Positions 40,563 to 49,737 of a stretch of 64,000 nt of DNA are shown piece after piece. Positions within the stretch are counted from its first letter, which is position 1. The number at the start of each line of letters is the position of its first letter. Below the pieces are notes generated by a model. The model made no database searches and was not told the DNA's origin. It saw nothing but the letters and a program-made list of their open reading frames with translations. This DNA comes from an uncultured Lachnospiraceae bacterium (GTDB lineage Bacteria > Bacillota > Clostridia > Lachnospirales > Lachnospiraceae), in the NCBI GenBank assembly GCA_946552115.1, contig CAMNRH010000011.1, positions 1 through 64,000 of the forward strand. The letters run 5' to 3'. Position numbers and translations under genes: made by a program.

Positions 40563-42137
40563 TCAGAAAATATCAACCTTCCTGTAAGGTATTTTTAATT
40601 TCTCAAGCGCTTCCTCTTCCCGCCTTTGGCAGGTAAAAATAATCACCTGTTTTTTATTTTCATGCAGCCATTTCAAAGTCCGCGCCAGTCTCTCGTCATC
40701 ATAACAGACAAAGGTATCATCCAGAATCACCGGGTAATCCTCCTTATACAGAAGCCTGCCCGCCGCCATTCGAAGCGCAAAATACACCTGTTCAAGAGTT
40801 CCCCTGCTCACCTGCGCGGTGGAAATCTTCCGTCCGTCCGACAAAAGCCCCATGAGAAGCCCCTGTCCGGGCTCCTCCTCAAGAATCAGCCGTGAATATT
40901 TTCCGCCCGTAATTTCACATATAATGTCTGACGCATCTGCATTCAGGCTTCCCTTAAGCTTCTTCTGAAACCCATCCGACAGCTCCTCAATCCGCTCGGC
41001 CGCAAGCTGCAAAGCACAGCTTTTTCTTTCATACTTTTTATGCTCATCCGACGTCTCATCAAGCTCCTCAAGCGTCTCCTTAAGATTATCATACTGCACC
41101 TGTTTCTCCCTGAGCTCTCCTGCACGATGCTCATATTCCCAAATCAATTTTTCATAGGGAATCTTCTCTTCCTCCGGCGTAATTTCCTCAAGAATCAGCT
41201 CCGGCTCTGTCTTCACTTGTTTTTTTGCTATTTTCATCCGATTCCAGATATAAATAAGGCCGCACAAAAACATAACGACAGTAACAAATGAATTCCACGG
41301 TCTTGGTATAAATAAAAATGAAAGAATAAGGGCAGCAATAAAAACAAGAATTTCCACTGGATGTATCCGCCATTTCGGAGGCCGAAGCTCGTCCAGCATC
41401 CGCTGCTTTACCTCGGACGCCTCTTTCTCTCTCTGCTCCATACGCTCTCTTCTATTTGTGATTTCCTCCTCAAGAAGCCCCTGCTCCTCCGTAATACGAT
41501 GAATATCGCGCCAAATATAAGAAAGCTCCTGCTCCACTCGGTCGCGCTTCTCCTGCTTTTTCCTGATTTCCCCGCGAATACGGCGCTCCGCCTCTTTCCT
41601 GTCATCCTGAAGCTTCTTAAGCGCCGCGTCAAGATTCAAATCACTGTCCCCTGTCACGTAATAATTCGTCGCGTAATTCTTAAGCTCAGCCGCCAAAGAG
41701 CTGCCCGGCTGTACCTTTAATTGTGCAACAGAAACCGTATTTTCATATCCAGAGGCCGTAAGCCCGTCAAGAAGCATATCCAGATCCCCGTCCTCAGCGC
41801 TTAATGCTTCCCCATCCTCCTGACAGATGATTTGCACTTTTTTTGCGTATTTATCAAAATTTCTTTCAATTATAAAATGCTTTCCTCCGACCTCAAGCGT
41901 CAGCCTGCCAGAGTAATAATTGGGATTCTCCCACGGCTCATACCGGGAAAATATATCGCTGTTCGCGGCACGTCCGCGCCCCCTTTCGATCCCAAACAGC
42001 ATTCCCTTAATAAATGTATGGAGCGTTGATTTCCCCGACTCGTTTTCCCCGTATAACAACTGAATCCCTTCTGTAAGAGCAATACTTTTATCTCTAAATT
42101 TTCCAAAATTTTTTAGCACTAATTCACAGATTTTCAT
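40563..42137 (-). CDS. SMC-like ATPase, YhaN family, with two TM segments in the coiled-coil region
   Basis: LLYGENESGKSTLHTFIKGMLFG; TM-like IHPVEILVFIAALILSFLFIPRPWNSFVTVVMFLCGLIYIW; VSRGTLEQVYFALRMA signature. Confidence 0.85.
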   Translation of the reverse strand: MKICELVLKNFGKFRDKSIALTEGIQLLYGENESGKSTLHTFIKGMLFGIERGRGRAANSDIFSRYEPWENPNYYSGRLTLEVGGKHFIIERNFDKYAKKVQIICQEDGEALSAEDGDLDMLLDGLTASGYENTVSVAQLKVQPGSSLAAELKNYATNYYVTGDSDLNLDAALKKLQDDRKEAERRIRGEIRKKQEKRDRVEQELSYIWRDIHRITEEQGLLEEEITNRRERMEQREKEASEVKQRMLDELRPPKWRIHPVEILVFIAALILSFLFIPRPWNSFVTVVMFLCGLIYIWNRMKIAKKQVKTEPELILEEITPEEEKIPYEKLIWEYEHRAGELREKQVQYDNLKETLEELDETSDEHKKYERKSCALQLAAERIEELSDGFQKKLKGSLNADASDIICEITGGKYSRLILEEEPGQGLLMGLLSDGRKISTAQVSRGTLEQVYFALRMAAGRLLYKEDYPVILDDTFVCYDDERLARTLKWLHENKKQVIIFTCQRREEEALEKLKIPYRKVDIF

Positions 42138-42138
42138 A

Positions 42139-43194
42139 TTATCCCTTTCTCGTTTCCATCAGAGCATACACTCCTTCACACATCGCCTGATATTCAAGAC
42201 TCCCCTCGTCATTTCCGGAAAAGCTCTCAATAAACTGTCCGAGAATATTTTCACGGTTCTGCTCTTTAAGCTTTGTAAACTGATAGGCATAGGTGGTATT
42301 ATCAACTACCTCAACAATATTTCCATATACGTTAAGGCTCTCCGTATCAAACTCCGTCTCCGGGTCCCTCTGACCTGTCAGGATAATTTTATATATATGC
42401 TGCTCGCCTTTTTCCCTGATTTTTTTCCCAATCTCCTCCTTAAGCCCGCGCTCTGTCATCTCTTTATTTACACGGACCTTAAGATGGACATACTCTCTTG
42501 ACGCTGCCGGAACGAATGTAAACTTGCAGCCTCTTTCTGTTATTTCTCCCGAAATATAACCGTGAACCCCTGTGTCATTTTTATCGATGGGCTCCAGCGC
42601 CCCCGCATAGGCCGCCTTTCCCGGACTGATTTGCTGCGGTTTGTGAACATGCCCCAGCGCTATATAATCATACCCCAGTCTCAGTAAATCCTCTTTCTTT
42701 AACGGAATATGATTCTCATCCCCGCCGTGAACAAGCAGGATTTCACAGGCCTGCCGTTTTCCGGGAAATGCGGTCTTACAGCGCTCTTCCTTAATTTCTC
42801 TTGATGTATAACTAAGTCCGTATACGGCAAGAGAATATTCCGGAAATTCTATACAGGATATTTCCGGCGACAATATCATATGTACGTTTTCTTCCCACTG
42901 AAAGCTCCTATAATAGGAATCTTTCTTGAGATAATCATGATTTCCCGCTATAATAACAACTTTCGTCACGGTAAGCCTGCCAAACATATAATTCAGCTCT
43001 CTAAGCTCCCGCCTTAAAGGCTGTCTGTGAAACAAATCTCCGGCAATCAACAGCAGTTCCGTCCTCTGCTCCTCACATATGCTCAGAATCCGTTCCAGAC
43101 TGTCCCATATTTCCTTTTTCCTTTTTCCTTGCCGCGCGCTTCCACTGTCCGGATTTGCTCCCAAATGCACGTCTGCGATGTGTATGAATTTCAT
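42139..43194 (-). CDS. DNA repair exonuclease, SbcD/YhaO-like metallophosphoesterase
   Basis: MKFIHIADVHLGANPDSG; LLIAGDLFHR; VVIIAGNHDY; YIALGHVHKP. Confidence 0.92.
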   Translation of the reverse strand: MKFIHIADVHLGANPDSGSARQGKRKKEIWDSLERILSICEEQRTELLLIAGDLFHRQPLRRELRELNYMFGRLTVTKVVIIAGNHDYLKKDSYYRSFQWEENVHMILSPEISCIEFPEYSLAVYGLSYTSREIKEERCKTAFPGKRQACEILLVHGGDENHIPLKKEDLLRLGYDYIALGHVHKPQQISPGKAAYAGALEPIDKNDTGVHGYISGEITERGCKFTFVPAASREYVHLKVRVNKEMTERGLKEEIGKKIREKGEQHIYKIILTGQRDPETEFDTESLNVYGNIVEVVDNTTYAYQFTKLKEQNRENILGQFIESFSGNDEGSLEYQAMCEGVYALMETRKG

Positions 43195-44338
43195 TTGTCT
43201 GCTCCTCTTTTTTCTCGTCTTTGGATGGCAACGTTACAATAAACTGCGTCCTGTTATCATCACTTTTCGCACGAATCCGTCCGCCGTGCATCTCCACAAT
43301 TTCTTTCGCAATGGCAAGGCCCAGCCCCGCACCTCCGGTTCCGCTCGACCGGGCATTGTCTACCCGGTAAAATTTTTCAAAAATTGTCTGCAGCATATCG
43401 CCCGGAATCTTGTCTCCCTGATTCATAAATGTAATTTCAATATTATTTTTTACCGTCTGGGCGCCAATCGCAATCCTTGTATCCTCATAGCAATAGGCAA
43501 TCGCATTTCTCAATATATTATCAAATACTCTCGCAAGCTTGTCCGGATCCCCGTACACTGCCAGATTTTCCTCAACATTCACCTCACAGAAAAGCCTTTT
43601 TTCCTGCAGCACCCCGTAAAGCTCATCCGCAAGCTGCTCAAGCATCATCGATAAATTAATCTCCACAGGCTCCAGTTCAATTTTCTGAAGATTATATCTC
43701 GTAATATCAAAAAATTCGTTAATCAGCTCTCCCAATCGGATTGATTTTTCAAACGCTATACGTATATATTTTTCCCGTTCCTCTCCCGGCATATCCGGAT
43801 GCCCCTCAAGCATACTCAGATAAGCCACAATCGAGGTAAGCGGAGTCTTTAAATCATGCGCAAGAAAAAGCACAAGGTCATTTTTCCTCTTCTCCCCCTC
43901 TTCCGACTCAAGCTCCTGACGTTTTAATGTCGCCTTAATCTCATTCAACCGAATCTCAATAGGCTTAAGCTCTGTAATAAGCCTGATTGGCTCCGTAGAT
44001 TCCGAGACAATATTTTCAATACCATCTTCAACCTGATTCAGATAAACCACCATCTTTGTGAGCGCAATATAAAAAAACAGCGCAAAAAGAAGAAGAAATC
44101 CGACAATCATAAAAAACATTTTATTATTACCGATAAGCTGCCAATATAAATTAATTGCATCTTCCTCTTTCATATGAAAGAATGTAAGCACATTTATAAA
44201 GGCCTGTGAAAAGCTGTCATTATAAACGCCGTCAATAACATAATTCAGCAGAAACCCGCCGACAAATACCGCCAGCGCGGTAACAAGCACTGTCTGAAGC
44301 AAAATGCTGAATTTCAATTTCCGATAATTATTCCTCAA
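43073..44338 (-). CDS. Sensor histidine kinase (VanS-like)
   Basis: 421 aa; FLAHDLKTPLTSIVAYLSML H-box; GTGGAGLGLAIAKEIVEMHGG G-box. Confidence 0.92.
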   Translation of the reverse strand: MRNNYRKLKFSILLQTVLVTALAVFVGGFLLNYVIDGVYNDSFSQAFINVLTFFHMKEEDAINLYWQLIGNNKMFFMIVGFLLLFALFFYIALTKMVVYLNQVEDGIENIVSESTEPIRLITELKPIEIRLNEIKATLKRQELESEEGEKRKNDLVLFLAHDLKTPLTSIVAYLSMLEGHPDMPGEEREKYIRIAFEKSIRLGELINEFFDITRYNLQKIELEPVEINLSMMLEQLADELYGVLQEKRLFCEVNVEENLAVYGDPDKLARVFDNILRNAIAYCYEDTRIAIGAQTVKNNIEITFMNQGDKIPGDMLQTIFEKFYRVDNARSSGTGGAGLGLAIAKEIVEMHGGRIRAKSDDNRTQFIVTLPSKDEKKEEQTNEIHTHRRRAFGSKSGQWKRAARKKEKGNMGQSGTDSEHM

Positions 44339-45017
44339 CCTTATACCCTACTCCCCACACAGTTTTAATAAAATCCGACTTTCCTGTAGGCCCGTTCATT
44401 TTCTCCCGCAAATGCCTGATATGCACCATCACCGTGTTATTACTGTTTTTATAATATTTTTCATTCCACACTTTCTCAAACAGCTCCTCAGAGCTTATAA
44501 CCTTACCGCGGTTCTCGCAAAGCAGCCAGAGAATGTCAAATTCAATCGGCGTAAGCGTAAGCGACACTTCATTATAAACACATTCATGAGAATTTCTGTC
44601 CAGAAAAAGTCCTCCGAAATCAATAATATTTCCGCCGTCTTTCGTACCGTCATTATATTGGGTAGAGCGCCGTATCTGCGCTTTCACCCGCGCAACCAGC
44701 TCCAGCGGATTAAAGGGCTTCGGAATATAATCGTCCGCCCCCAGCGTAAGTCCTGTAATCTTATCAATATATTCCGTCTTAGCTGTCAGCATAATCACCG
44801 GAAATGTATATTTTTCCCTGATTTGCTTCAAAATCTGAAAGCCGTCTACATCCGGAAGCATAATATCCAGAATCGCAAGATCAATCCGGGTATTGCGGAT
44901 ACAAGCCAGCGCTTCCTCGCCGGTATAAAACTTTAGTACATTATACTGATCATTTTGAAGATACAGCTCAATAACGTCTGCAATCTCCCTCTCATCATCA
45001 ACAACAAGAATATTCAT
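44328..45017 (-). CDS. OmpR-family response regulator (VanR-like)
   Basis: 229 aa; DLAILDIMLPDVDGFQILKQIREK; wHTH with HIRHLREKMNGPTGKSDFIKTVWGVGYKVEE. Confidence 0.93.
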   Translation of the reverse strand: MNILVVDDEREIADVIELYLQNDQYNVLKFYTGEEALACIRNTRIDLAILDIMLPDVDGFQILKQIREKYTFPVIMLTAKTEYIDKITGLTLGADDYIPKPFNPLELVARVKAQIRRSTQYNDGTKDGGNIIDFGGLFLDRNSHECVYNEVSLTLTPIEFDILWLLCENRGKVISSEELFEKVWNEKYYKNSNNTVMVHIRHLREKMNGPTGKSDFIKTVWGVGYKVEE

Positions 45018-45031
45018 ACTGCTCCTCCTAT

Positions 45032-45093
45032 GTTGGGGACGGGGGAAATTTAAATTTCCCCCGTCCCGGATTGATTTATCCCTGTCCCCAATT
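45032..45093 (-). repeat. Palindromic repeat R11 (hairpin + box)
   Basis: gttggggacgggggaaatttaaatttcccccgtcccggattgatttatccctgtccccaatt; inner 32 bp are a perfect palindrome. Confidence 0.94.
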
Positions 45094-46485
45094 CTAAAGC
45101 TCGCAGTTATTCACTGTCCTCGGGAACGGAACTACATCCCGGATATTCCCCATTCCAGTCAGATACATAACGCATCTTTCAAATCCGAGACCAAAGCCCG
45201 CATGTCTGGTCGACCCATATTTTCTAAGATCCAGATAGAACCCATAATCCTCATCCTTAAGCCCCAGCTCCCGCATTCTTGCATGGAGCTTTGCAAAGTC
45301 GTCCTCTCTCTGGCTCCCGCCGATAATTTCCCCAATGCCTGGAACAAGGCAATCAACTGCCGCGACAGTCTTTCCGTCATTATTTTGTTTCATATAAAAC
45401 GCTTTAATATCTTTTGGATAGTCAGTTACAAATACCGGGCGTTTATAAACCTCTTCTGTTAAATAGCGCTCATGCTCTGTCTGCAAATCTGCCCCCCATG
45501 ACACCTTATACTCAAACCTGTCATTTTCTTTCTCCAAAAGCTCTATTGCTTCTGTATAAGTGATTCTGGCAAAATCTGAGGTTGCCACATTATTAAGCCT
45601 GTCAAGAAGTCCCTTATCTACAAAGGAGTTAAAAAATTTCATTTCCTCCGGCGCATGCTCAAGCACATAATCGATAACATATTTGAGCATGGCCTCCGCA
45701 ACGTCCATGTCATCCTCTAAATCTGCGAATGCCATCTCCGGCTCCAGCATCCAGAACTCCGCCGCATGTCTGGTTGTATTGGAATTCTCGGCCCGGAAAG
45801 TCGGCCCGAACGTATAGATATTTTTAAAAGCCTGCGCGTAAGTTTCAGCATTCAATTGCCCGCTCACCGTAAGGCTTGTCTCTTTCCCGAAGAAATCCCC
45901 TGAATAATCTACCGCCCCCTCGCCGGTACGCGGAATATTCTCCATGTCCATCGTCGTTACCCGGAACATCTCCCCGGCTCCCTCACAGTCGCTTCCGGTA
46001 ATAATCGGGGTATGCACATATACAAAATCCCTTTCCTGGAAAAATTTATGAAGCGCATAAGCGGTCAGCGAGCGTACACGAAATACTGCCTGAAAGGTAT
46101 TTGTCCGCGGACGCAAATGTGAAATTGTCCGGAGATATTCGAAGCTGTGACGCTTTTTTTGAAGCGGATAATCCGGTGCGGACGCTCCTTCAACCTCCAC
46201 GGTCTTCGCCTGTATCTCAAACGGCTGCTTTGCCTGAGGAGTCGCAACCAGCGTTCCGGTTACAATGATCGCGGCGCCTACATTTAACTTTGATATTTCT
46301 TCAAAATTTTTCATTGTATCATGGTACACAATCTGAAGCGTCTCAAAAAAGGTACCGTCGCTTACCACGATAAATCCAAAGGCTTTTGAATCGCGGATAC
46401 TGCGTACCCAGCCTCCTACCGTAATTTCTTTCTCAAGATACGCTTCTCTGTTCTTGTATAAATCTCTGATATTAATCAATTCCAT
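45094..46485 (-). CDS. asnS: Asparagine--tRNA ligase
   Basis: 463 aa; [24 protein letters not shown] fold; [27 protein letters not shown]. Confidence 0.95.
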   Translation of the reverse strand: MELINIRDLYKNREAYLEKEITVGGWVRSIRDSKAFGFIVVSDGTFFETLQIVYHDTMKNFEEISKLNVGAAIIVTGTLVATPQAKQPFEIQAKTVEVEGASAPDYPLQKKRHSFEYLRTISHLRPRTNTFQAVFRVRSLTAYALHKFFQERDFVYVHTPIITGSDCEGAGEMFRVTTMDMENIPRTGEGAVDYSGDFFGKETSLTVSGQLNAETYAQAFKNIYTFGPTFRAENSNTTRHAAEFWMLEPEMAFADLEDDMDVAEAMLKYVIDYVLEHAPEEMKFFNSFVDKGLLDRLNNVATSDFARITYTEAIELLEKENDRFEYKVSWGADLQTEHERYLTEEVYKRPVFVTDYPKDIKAFYMKQNNDGKTVAAVDCLVPGIGEIIGGSQREDDFAKLHARMRELGLKDEDYGFYLDLRKYGSTRHAGFGLGFERCVMYLTGMGNIRDVVPFPRTVNNCEL

Positions 46486-46730
46486 ACCTGTATACTCCTT
46501 TTCGCTTTTTCATTAACCATTCAGGGAAGCTATCCAATCCTTTTGCCACCCATATGTGGACATTTTACCACATTTTATCATATTTTAAAAGGCACGTTCC
46601 ACGCAGAATAAATATTGCTTTTTTTCATATTTGACTTATAATTGTTTATATACGATATCATCAGCGAATCCATGCTGACGAAGACAAAAAAACAGACGGA
46701 ATATATTGTATAAGAGAGGGCTTAAAAACA

Positions 46731-47636
46731 ATGAAAAAACACTTCTGTATTATCAGCGACGGTTCCTGTGATCTGCCGGACGATATGATAAAAGAAAAAG
46801 AAATTGACATTGTCCATTTTCTTGTCTCATTTGACGGAAGGCAATATAAAAAAGAGGGAATTGAACTCAATCTTAATGAATTTTACCAGCGCATGGTTGA
46901 CGACCCAAAAACCTACCCTATGACAGCGGCTCCTTCCCCTCAGGATTTTTATACTCTTTTTGAGCGTCGGGCAAAAGAAGGCCTTAATATTCTTTGTATC
47001 TGTATCTCTGCAAAATTAAGCTCTTCTTTACAGTCTGCCCAAATTGCAAAAGAAATGTTAAAAGAAACATATCCCGGCGTCCGGGTAGAAATCTTGAATT
47101 CTCTTTCCTGCACGCTGATGCAGGGCGCTTATGTATTAGAAGTATGCCGGATGAGAGATGCGGAATACACCCTCGATAAAACAGTGGAAACCATGAACAA
47201 GCTAATCAAAACCGGACGGATTCTGTTCACGGTAGGCAGTCTGGATTACCTGTATCACGGCGGACGAATCGGAAAAGTAACCAGTGTCGCAGGAGCTCTT
47301 CTGAATGTAAAACCGTTAATTACTCTGGAGGACGGTGAAATTCATTCCTCAGGTATCAAACGGGGACGCAAAAACTCTCTCATCGGTGTCATTCAGCTTT
47401 TAATCTCATATCTTGAAGAAGCTCGCTGCACGCCTGACGACTGTACAATTCTAATCGGTTATTGTCATAATAAAAATGAAGCCGGCAATTTCCGGGATAT
47501 GACCATGCAGCGGCTGAAAGAACGATTCGGCACTCTTTCGCCTCTGCCTCTGTGCCGAATCGGCGCGACTATCGGCGTACACGCCGGACCATACTCTATC
47601 GGATATGGAATAATACAAAGAAGTGACCGAATATAA
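46731..47636 (+). CDS. DegV-family fatty-acid-binding protein
   Basis: 301 aa; CIISDGSCDLPDDMIKEKEIDIVHF; GRILFTVGSLDYLYHGGRIGKVTSVAGALLNVKPLI. Confidence 0.92.
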   Translation: MKKHFCIISDGSCDLPDDMIKEKEIDIVHFLVSFDGRQYKKEGIELNLNEFYQRMVDDPKTYPMTAAPSPQDFYTLFERRAKEGLNILCICISAKLSSSLQSAQIAKEMLKETYPGVRVEILNSLSCTLMQGAYVLEVCRMRDAEYTLDKTVETMNKLIKTGRILFTVGSLDYLYHGGRIGKVTSVAGALLNVKPLITLEDGEIHSSGIKRGRKNSLIGVIQLLISYLEEARCTPDDCTILIGYCHNKNEAGNFRDMTMQRLKERFGTLSPLPLCRIGATIGVHAGPYSIGYGIIQRSDRI

Positions 47637-47661
47637 ATAAAAATCAATGGAGATTACAGCG

Positions 47662-48684
47662 ATGAGAAAAATAACACTGGGAAAAACCAACATTACCGTA
47701 AACAAAAATGGCTTCGGCGCCCTCCCCATTCAGCGAATCAGTACCAAAGATGCCGTATATCTGCTCCACAAAGCCTATGACCACGGAATCGACTTTTATG
47801 ATACGGCCAGATTCTATACTGACAGCGAAGAAAAATTGGGACTGGCATTTGAAGACCGGCGTGACAAAATCATTCTTGCTTCCAAAACTGCCGCTCAGAA
47901 CACCGTGGATTTCTGGAGCAATCTCGAAACTACACTGCATAATTTAAAAACAGACTATCTGGACATCTATCAGTTCCACAATATTCCGTTCTGTCCGAAG
48001 CCGGGCGACGGAACCGGCCTTTACGAGGCCATGCTCAAAGCAAAAACACAGGGAAAGATACGCCATATTGCGATTACAAACCACAGACTTTCAGTTGTTC
48101 ATGATGCCATTGACAGCGGACTGTACGATACATTACAATTTCCTTTCAGCTATCTCTCCTCCGGACAGGAGCTTGAATTAGTAAAAAAATGCGCCGCGTC
48201 CAATATGGGCTTTATCGCCATGAAAGCCCTCGCCGGCGGATTAATCAACAATTCTGCCGCAGCCTATGCGTACATGCTGCAGTTTGAGAATGTTCTTCCT
48301 ATCTGGGGAATTCAAAGAGAAAAAGAACTGGACGAATTTCTTTCCTATCAGGAAAACGAGCCTGTCCTGAACGGAAAATTGGATTCCGCTATCCGCCATG
48401 ACTTAAAAGAACTGCAGGGCGACTTCTGTCGCGGCTGCGGATACTGCATGCCATGTCCGGCAGGCATTGAAATCAATAACTGTGCAAGGATGTCTCTTTT
48501 GATTCGAAGATCTCCCTCCGCCGCGCATCTGACCGAGGAAGCTCAGGCAAAAATGAAGAAAATAGAGGACTGTCTGCACTGCGGAAAATGTAAAACAAAA
48601 TGCCCGTATGGTCTGGATACCCCGGCACTTCTTAAGAGAAACTACAAAGACTACAAAGAAATACTTGCCGGAAAGAAATTATGA
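47662..48684 (+). CDS. Aldo/keto reductase with C-terminal 4Fe-4S motifs
   Basis: AKR TIM-barrel motifs (FDTA-like DFYDTARFY, YQFHN); CRGCGYCMPCPAGIEI, CLHCGKCKTKCPYGL. Confidence 0.9.
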   Translation: MRKITLGKTNITVNKNGFGALPIQRISTKDAVYLLHKAYDHGIDFYDTARFYTDSEEKLGLAFEDRRDKIILASKTAAQNTVDFWSNLETTLHNLKTDYLDIYQFHNIPFCPKPGDGTGLYEAMLKAKTQGKIRHIAITNHRLSVVHDAIDSGLYDTLQFPFSYLSSGQELELVKKCAASNMGFIAMKALAGGLINNSAAAYAYMLQFENVLPIWGIQREKELDEFLSYQENEPVLNGKLDSAIRHDLKELQGDFCRGCGYCMPCPAGIEINNCARMSLLIRRSPSAAHLTEEAQAKMKKIEDCLHCGKCKTKCPYGLDTPALLKRNYKDYKEILAGKKL

Positions 48685-49328
48685 AAAAAATTGAGATATG
48701 CGATGAATTCATATACATATCAGGGGCAATTCTCCTGTCTCTGGCGACGGCGATGCTTTCGGCGGCTGATTTTGGGCTCTCCGTCATTGTATCGCCCGCA
48801 TATCTTATCAGCCTGCGCATTCCTTTTCTCACCTTTGGACAGGCCGAATACATTATTCAGGGGATACTGTTCCTCCTGTACTGCATTATTATGCGGCAGG
48901 TAAAAATTTTATATTTCGGAGCGTTCCTGTCCGGTGTTATCTATGGTTTCTTTCTGGATACATGGAGATTCCTGATTCCTCACTTTAATCCGGAGATATA
49001 TCCTCCGGGAACACTGACAATGCCGACGCGTACTTTTTATTTTATTATTGGATTTTTCATTAATATATTAGGAGCAACTCTGTATTTCAAAAATCGATTT
49101 TATCCACAGGTATACGAATTTTTTATAAAGGGAATCAGCGAAAAATATCATATAGACATATCAAAATTTAAACTGAGATTTGATTTATCATTTCTCTTAC
49201 TCACGTTATTCCTTTCCCTTTTACTTTTTCATAAACTGATGGGAATCGGAGCAGGAACACTGATTATGGCATGCTGCAACGGTCCGTTAATCGGCATATG
49301 CGGCAAAGGGTTCGACAAATTTTTTTAA
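48681..49328 (+). CDS. YczE/DUF6198-like integral membrane protein
   Basis: 215 aa, 5-6 TM; 4-nt overlap with AKR gene. Confidence 0.65.
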   Translation: MKKIEICDEFIYISGAILLSLATAMLSAADFGLSVIVSPAYLISLRIPFLTFGQAEYIIQGILFLLYCIIMRQVKILYFGAFLSGVIYGFFLDTWRFLIPHFNPEIYPPGTLTMPTRTFYFIIGFFINILGATLYFKNRFYPQVYEFFIKGISEKYHIDISKFKLRFDLSFLLLTLFLSLLLFHKLMGIGAGTLIMACCNGPLIGICGKGFDKFF

Positions 49329-49345
49329 AACGAAAGGATTTTTTC

Positions 49346-49735
49346 ATGAGAAGCGAAAGTTTAGCAAAAAGCAAAGTAATCATTACGGCAAGAGATAAGT
49401 GGCAGAAAACAGGAATGCGGGCAACCCCTTTAGAAACCATCGCCGTTAAGCGATTATCAGGAAGCTGGTGTATTAATCCGGATCTGGGAACCTGTGATGC
49501 AGACGGAACCGGCATGATAGCCAAAGAAGGATACGCCCTTAAAGGAGCGCGGGAAGGCCAGCTTCTGGGAAGGATTGGAAGCCATGTCTTTGCACTTGGA
49601 AACCAGGGAGAAACAAAAGCAGGATTGGAAGGCGAACTGGAGCTGTGCGCCAATGATGATGTGAATGGAAAATACGGCGCAGGTTACACGGATAATTACG
49701 GTGAGATTGAATTTGAGCTATCTTTGCGGAGGTAA
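49346..49735 (+). CDS. LecA/PA-IL-like lectin-fold protein
   Basis: 129 aa; SGSWCINPDLGTCDADG...YALKGAREGQLLGRIGSHVFALGN...GELELCANDD...GYTDNYGEIEFEL resembles PA-IL pattern (NPG...DA, GALVxKIG, YND, GNNSGSF). Confidence 0.65.
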   Translation: MRSESLAKSKVIITARDKWQKTGMRATPLETIAVKRLSGSWCINPDLGTCDADGTGMIAKEGYALKGAREGQLLGRIGSHVFALGNQGETKAGLEGELELCANDDVNGKYGAGYTDNYGEIEFELSLRR

Positions 49736-49737
49736 CA

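Noticed and set aside
43073-45017. Vancomycin resistance locus
   Set aside because: Only regulator and kinase are VanRS-like; no ligase, dehydrogenase or dipeptidase genes nearby.
6933-45093. Dispersed palindromes as ordinary rho-independent terminators
   Set aside because: The T-run is in the loop rather than after the stem, and copies also sit inside a coding sequence and before SDs; better explained as a REP-like repeat family, though some may still terminate transcription.
6933-45093. Dispersed repeats as a CRISPR array
   Set aside because: No regular spacing, no spacers, no cas genes in the window.
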